Shown piece after piece: positions 58,480 through 64,000 of a stretch of DNA of 64,000 nucleotides (its first letter is position 1; the number at the start of each line of letters is the position of its first letter). Under the pieces are notes generated by a model. It was not told the DNA's origin, did not search any database, and worked only from the letters and a program-made list of their open reading frames with translations. Source of the stretch: Piezodorus guildinii (Eukaryota > Arthropoda > Insecta > Hemiptera > Pentatomidae); contig CM041292.1 of NCBI GenBank assembly GCA_023052935.1, positions 104,277,906 to 104,341,905 on the forward strand, given 5' to 3'. The translations under genes were made by a program, and so were the position numbers.

Positions 58480-60085
58480 AATTGTAGTTGATACCCAAAT
58501 AATAAGTTTATTAAGAGAAAACATATGAATGAAAAATGGGTTGTTTTCCAGAATCGTCAAGAAATAGTCTATAATAAAGTTCAGACCTTCTCGTTCGACA
58601 TTTTTTGTTTAAATGAATGTTTACGTTATTCTCTATCGCTTTTTGAATAAAAAAAAAGTTGATAAAGTAATTCCCTAATACTTATAATGTTGCAGCCGTT
58701 TTAAGACAGTTTCGCGGCTGAAAACATGTAAAAATATTTCTAATTCTAGTAATTTCATAGATAACAAATCAAAATAAAAACTAATTCGAAAATTTTTGTA
58801 TGTTTTGTCCCCACAACTCATTACCAAAATAGTGATAAATATGCTTTAAGAATTCTTGAAAATAAAAGAAAAATAAGACATTTAAAAGGCTAAAACTAGT
58901 ATATAAAGGAAAAGAGACTTACCTTTTATTTATTTTTCTTACATAGCTTAGTGTCATAGTCCTAGGTAATGTGTTGTAAAGCCCAACAATTTAGGTAGCA
59001 CTTTCATTATCATTCTAGTTTCTGTTTCGTTCTAAAATATGTAAAATTACTGGAAAAAATATTTTTTGCCGAAATGAATTTTATAACTCCGGAACCAGCT
59101 TAGTCCTAATCACCAAATCTATATCACATATACTCATCGTATAGATGAGTAACTTTTAATTAGTTTCATAATTTTCACAAAGGCACTTTTTATATATTTC
59201 TATGCATACGCCGCGATTAACGAATTTTTGCCATTTTTGAAAATTCATTTACAAAAAGGGACTATATTCTATAGAAATTTTAAATAGAAGTAGGATTATG
59301 ACTAAGCTATAGAAGAACAAATAATCAAAGATGAGTCTTTTCTTTATATACTTTTAGTCCCCTAAAATTCTCTTTTTTCATTCATTTTCGAGAATTTTTT
59401 TAACTACTATGTGCACTATTTAAGAAATGAATTGTGAAAACTTAAAATAAATAAAAATTACCCTTATCTTAAAGTCAGTTTTTGTTTTGATGTGATATTT
59501 ATAAAATTACAAGAATTAGAAATATTTTCCCAACACATGTTTTTAGACAAGAAGTTGACAATATACCTGCCACACTAAAAGTCTTAGCCAGAAATAAAAT
59601 TTATCTACGGTTTTTTATTTAGGAAGAGATAGAGAATAACTTTTAAATAAATCATGAAAATCAAACAGTTGTGCGGCAAAATTAATCAAAATTGGACCAT
59701 TTCAAATAGATCAACCAATATATGTATATATATAAACTTAACATAAGTTTTAAATTAAACAGTGTTCGTTAAATATTAAAATAGAATTTCCTTTTAGTGT
59801 TAAAGATAGATCTAATCTTATATTCTGAGGAAGGCAGCGTAAACAACCCTTATCCGAAATAGCAACAATCCTGCTTGGCCTAGGGAGGGTATCCAAAACT
59901 CTGGGATATTTTCTCGACCAAAAGAATAATAACACTAAAAGAAAAGAGAACGTATGAAAGACTTGCCACCTCAAGAACTTACAGTTACAAAGACTTATGC
60001 ATATATGCACAAACACACACATGTATATACATATCATACAGTAGCATACATCAGATATGCTCAATGGTCAACAATAACTCCGTCA
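58480..60085. other. AT-rich stretch without a recognisable gene
   Basis: An open minus-strand frame at 59750-60064 contains SRKYPRVLDTLPRPSRIVAI, which is GC-richer than its surroundings but matches nothing I recognise. Nothing else is supported. Confidence 0.35.
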
Positions 60086-60086
60086 T

Positions 60087-60135
<49 letters not shown>
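60086..60135. repeat. (TA)n microsatellite
   Basis: About 48 bases of TA dinucleotides. Confidence 0.95.
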
Positions 60136-60139
<4 letters not shown>

Positions 60140-61248
60140 CTATAGCGTAATTTATTTATGTAACATGTCTTTTATATGATAAACTAAAAATGTAATAATT
60201 ACAACTCGTAAGTTTGTTATGTGAACTGTTTAGATACATACAAATTACCTTGGGAAAATTACTGATAATCCCTTTAAGAGTGCAATGAAGTAAAGACAGG
60301 ATAGTTTGATAAAAAAAAAGTCTGTTATGACACAACAAAACTTTCTTTTGCCGACATAACATTAACAATCCGACCAAAACTACTAGAAAAAATTTTCAGG
60401 AGCGTATTATAAAACCAAAATATTTTTCAGTATCTATTTTTCTAGCAAAATTATATCCCCACAAAGAAGGTCAAGTTAGAGTATACTCGTTTTTGAAAAG
60501 CTCCTTTACAAGTAGTGGTTTACTTTTTAAAACAGATGTAAAAAATATAGATGTCTTTTTTACGACTTTATGTACAGCGGTAAACTTTCTGGAGCCAGTG
60601 ATAGCTCCAAAGATTTCTTATTAATCCTTTTTCGTTCTTCTTCTCTGAAATGCTTAATATATTCCAACTTCTTTCCCCTGATTATGTTTCTGATTATGTT
60701 TAAACTAGTTAAAATAGTTAAGGATGTAATTCTACGTGCACTATCTTCATTACACAACATCCTAGAGGTAACTCAACGTCACTATTACAGTTATTTGTAA
60801 GTCACTGTTATTGGAACTTGATGCGCTGTCATCACGCAAATTGGCAAGCCACCAAATGAGAGGGAGGACTAGAACACGCAATTTCTAAGAGAACTCTTAT
60901 AATAATTTGACCCCAAGCATTTAACATCCAAGCTCTTATATAATGCTTTAATCTATAAAACTCATTTCAAGTTTATAATAGATATTGGGATTAATTAATA
61001 TTTTTTTCGAGCCGGGACTCAACAGTTCGGCCCATTATTCTCGGAGTAATTGATGGGCCATCAGCTGCAGAAGCGATAATGGCTGTTGGTCTCACAAGAA
61101 AGATACAGCCAAAGCCTATCCTTTCTTTTTGTTAACTCTTCTTAATTTATTTTTCTACTATCTGTGCTAAACAGTTCTTCAATTTGAAAATCGATATAAA
61201 ATTCAATTTATTTCTTTAGAGTAAAAAAATCATTGTTCAAAGATTTAA

Positions 61249-61251
<3 letters not shown>
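60136..61251. other. AT-rich stretch with a GC-richer island at 61010-61125
   Basis: The island contains TGATGG-G-CCATCA, a near-perfect palindrome, and an open plus-strand frame (RPIILGVIDGPSAAEAIMAV) after a T-rich, AG-ending stretch at 61000-61012. It could be an exon or a conserved non-coding element; no convincing donor is present. Antiparallel small frames at 60560-60800 are unassigned. Confidence 0.3.

Positions 61252-61334
<83 letters not shown>
61252..61334. repeat. (TA)n microsatellite, about 82 bp
   Basis: Uninterrupted TA dinucleotides bounded by GC on the left and GC on the right (GCATAT...ATATGC). Confidence 0.95.
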
Positions 61335-61337
<3 letters not shown>

Positions 61338-63494
61338 GACCCGCACCTACTTCTTTGAATACTGATTTGAATAAGGTATCATTTATGTTTAAAAAACCTT
61401 TGTCTGCCGGATTTAGAAATTATCGCTTAGGTAGTTTTAGTTCATTGTAACGAAAAGTGCAATAATTAAGATAAGATGATTATTTTATAATGATCACTAG
61501 CTGCATCCTGCGAATTTGCTCGTGATTATTTAATTTTGTGTTGGGTTTCAACCCCTGAAAACAATAATGGTTTTTAAATCATCCAAACAAAAAAAGGAAC
61601 TTGAAACTCCAACGCATTCTATCATACAATGTAGCTTGTTGTCATATTTTTCAAAAAATATTTAACAATGGCAACTTATCAGGATAAAGTTAGAAATATG
61701 GTTGATGCGGAAAGCGATTTTAAAACCACTTAACCTATTAAAAAAAATCTCTTTTTGATGAACATTATACAACTAATCTTCTATTGAAATTCAATTTTTT
61801 TTTTTCTTGCTGTTGGTGATTGCAATATGAAAAATAGAACAATAATGTAATAATAAAATTTGAAAAGTTACAAAAAATGTTGATAATTACTATGTTGAAT
61901 AGGGTTATATCTAAGAACTGTAGGTTCGTAGCAATAAGTTAATAGGTATAATAAATAAAAGATTATCATTTCATATCAGATATTAACTTTATTCACTCTA
62001 TGTCACAATAACATACCAGTATCAAGTACCCACATCCAAATTATTTAACATCATTTTATCTCTTAGACATAACTGTTGTACATCATCAAAACGTCTCAGC
62101 AACTTAAATGCGTATTTACTCCAATTGTGGTTCATGCCTCCCTCCACAATAAACCGTGTTTTTTAATGTTCATAAATAAGTCTTACTATGTGCTTAAAAC
62201 GAAATATTTTGTAGTCGCCTGTAATTATTTATATAAAACTGATAACAATGAAACACGGGTCGATGGGACCCTACACGAAACATGGTTACAATGCTAAATA
62301 TGCTCAAAGATATTTGTTGTAAATATCTTAGTATCATTCCTAATACTTGTCAAATTAAAGCAATTTTGCTTCCAGATGGTTAGAAATTTGATTGTCTTTG
62401 AAATGAGCAATTATATATTTTTTCAGGTTACGTATAATTTTTTATTTATTCATTTTATCTTATGTTTTAAACAAATATTTTTTTAATCACTAATATGACG
62501 AAATTTTCCAAATCCAGCCTTATTGCATATCAAGACGGTAAGGCGAACTTCCAGAAAAAAATTCAACTTCATAACCATAGTCATTTTTGAGAAACCGCGA
62601 TGCCCAGAAAATCTAGTGAAATTGGACTTTCTTTTGTAAATATAGATTATATTTCACCATCAGAAGGAATGAGAAACAAAATAAAAATTGGTTAAGTTTA
62701 TTTGTTTATTATTTAAAGTGAGGCAAAGATAACAGAAACTTTATTTATTAAGATTGTAATAATTTATAACAATGTTAGTTTATAGATTTCTAACCAATCA
62801 CCATTTATGTTAACAAATTAGTTACAATATTGTTTCTAAAATATTGCGTATTAAATGGAAGAATATAACTTGCAGAATCGTGTACGACACTGGCAATATG
62901 TTAAGTATCAACCTCGCTCTTTCCCAATAACATATGTTTATGGGCTTACAACAACTCTATATTAACTTGTACGATTTATTTTATTGTATATTAACTTTTA
63001 TAAAATCTAGCGCTTTCCGACTGTATATGTATAATAATATTATAACAATTATGTATATGACGTTAGTCTATTTTACTACTTATATTTCAGGAATAATTTA
63101 ATGACTACTTGATTACAGAAAATTTATTTTTACTCGTTTAAAGAAAAGCTAAATTACAATTTATTTTAATTTTAAATCTTCAGAAAAGAATACCCTAAAT
63201 GATGGTTAAAACCGTATCTAAATATGTTTTGTGGTTTAAAGAGAGGTTGCGGAAACTAAAATCGCGTTATCATCATGGTACATTTTAGCCTATGAGAAAC
63301 GTTTGATTGCAATTTAATTTGATGTTTTAGATGAATGAATATGATTAGTAACATAGAAGAATGATTAATAACTCATAATTATATCAAATACATTGTTTTG
63401 AATTTGGTCGTGAAAATTTTCGAATTCCAGTTTTCACCTGAAATACCAGTTTCAGAGTCTCCAGAGTCCAAATGACCAACGCCCGCAAAAAGGT
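61335..63494. other. AT-rich stretch without a recognisable gene
   Basis: The small open frame 62076-62297 (plus) has no domain or splice context. Nothing else is supported. Confidence 0.4.
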
Positions 63495-63531
63495 CTGTGT
63501 GTGTGTTTGTTTGTGTGTGTGTATGTGTGGT
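63495..63531. repeat. (TG)n imperfect microsatellite
   Basis: GTGTGTGTGTTTGTTTGTGTGTGTGTATGTGTGG, interrupted TG repeats; the Thr-His polymer readable on the minus strand is an artefact. Confidence 0.9.
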
Positions 63532-63844
63532 AAGTCTAGCGCAAAAATTAAAAGTCAAACGAAACTGAAATTTCATATTTAAGACAACTACATATACACC
63601 CGAGATGTCGCAGCAACTTTTCTATCAAAATCAGCTAACCATAAGAGCCATTTTATTGAGATTGAAACAGTCTGAAATCTTTAATTTTTATGATTTAAAA
63701 ACTTAGACACATCATCTTGTTAGCATTGATAAATAACAGCCAAATATGCAAGTTGAGCGAATTTGATATACATGTAAAAGAGAAATGTACAACCATAATT
63801 TTGTATGCAGTTTTTGAGTTTTTTAACACAAGAATAGTAGTATA

Positions 63845-63893
63845 GATATATAATATACCGTTGGATAGCTGAAGATTTTAGAAAAAAAATTCT
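63845..63893 (-). repeat. Short repeat matching 6719-6768 in inverse
   Basis: The reverse complement carries CCAACGGTATATTATATATC preceded by TTTTTTTCTAAAATCTTCAG, as at 6719-6768. The flanks do not match, and it is close to the window end, so the rest of the element may be downstream. Confidence 0.5.
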
Positions 63894-64000
63894 ATAATAT
63901 AGATGAAATCGTAAAGGCTAATGGACAGTGATGAAAAGCTGATAAAACTAACTGATTGTAGTTAATAAATATGAAATAGATTATTTTAAAAAACACATGT

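Noticed and set aside
59750..60064. Minus-strand frame SRKYPRVLDTLPRPSR as a host exon
   Set aside because: No good splice sites at sensible positions and no recognised protein.

Overview
This window looks like AT-rich nuclear DNA of an insect (at least an arthropod). No complete host gene is recognisable. Almost all interpretable sequence is transposable elements, and their mix is typical of insect genomes: Jockey- and CR1-type LINEs, an env-bearing Ty3/gypsy errantivirus, mariner and Tc1 transposons, tRNA-derived SINEs, and many long (TA)n arrays. The species cannot be named from the sequence. The window may lie in introns or intergenic DNA; one 68-nt candidate exon (899-966, minus) is proposed with low confidence.

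Layout. 1-12 kb: decayed LINE 3' ends from at least four lineages (Jockey at 1-690 and 9985-10250, a second Jockey-like type at 1240-1760, two 'GRPR-type' RT tails at 3545-4032 and 7770-8190, a CR1-type tail at 8495-8900) and dispersed non-coding repeats. 15.2-21.2 kb: a truncated CR1-type 3' end, then a complete two-ORF CR1-type LINE (ORF1 with PHD finger and baculovirus-FP-like domain; ORF2 endonuclease/RT), both lying in (TA)n microsatellite. 21.2-31.7 kb: mostly unannotatable AT-rich DNA with one SINE, a possible conserved element near 25.3 kb and a decayed mariner at 26.6-27.6 kb.

32-39.5 kb: a very young errantivirus-type provirus. It has 286-bp LTRs that read as identical, a 4-bp TTAG target duplication, a tRNA-Lys-like primer site, gag, pol in the -1 frame behind a T TTT TTA slippery heptamer, and an env overlapping the end of pol. 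All frames are open, but the third integrase catalytic position is Asn instead of Glu. 39.5-48.2 kb: a SINE, several LINE 3' ends, a cluster of TAACAGT inverted motifs, a Tc1 transposon with one internal amber codon next to a 117-bp (TA)n array, and two RT remnants in tandem. 50-51.1 kb: a tRNA-derived SINE and a degraded Ty3/gypsy Pol C-terminus. 53.0-57.8 kb: an apparently intact full-length Jockey LINE (minus) with a 12-bp target duplication, two 3'-UTR hairpins and a TAAATG ORF1/ORF2 junction. The rest is AT-rich DNA with a possible regulatory island at 57.96-58.47 kb.

Three elements could be recently active (CR1-type, errantivirus, Jockey); everything else is fossil. The observations most worth checking are the integrase substitution in a provirus with identical LTRs, the stop-restart junction of the Jockey element, the palindromes built around (TA)n cores, and the recurring LINE 3'-terminal stem-loop.
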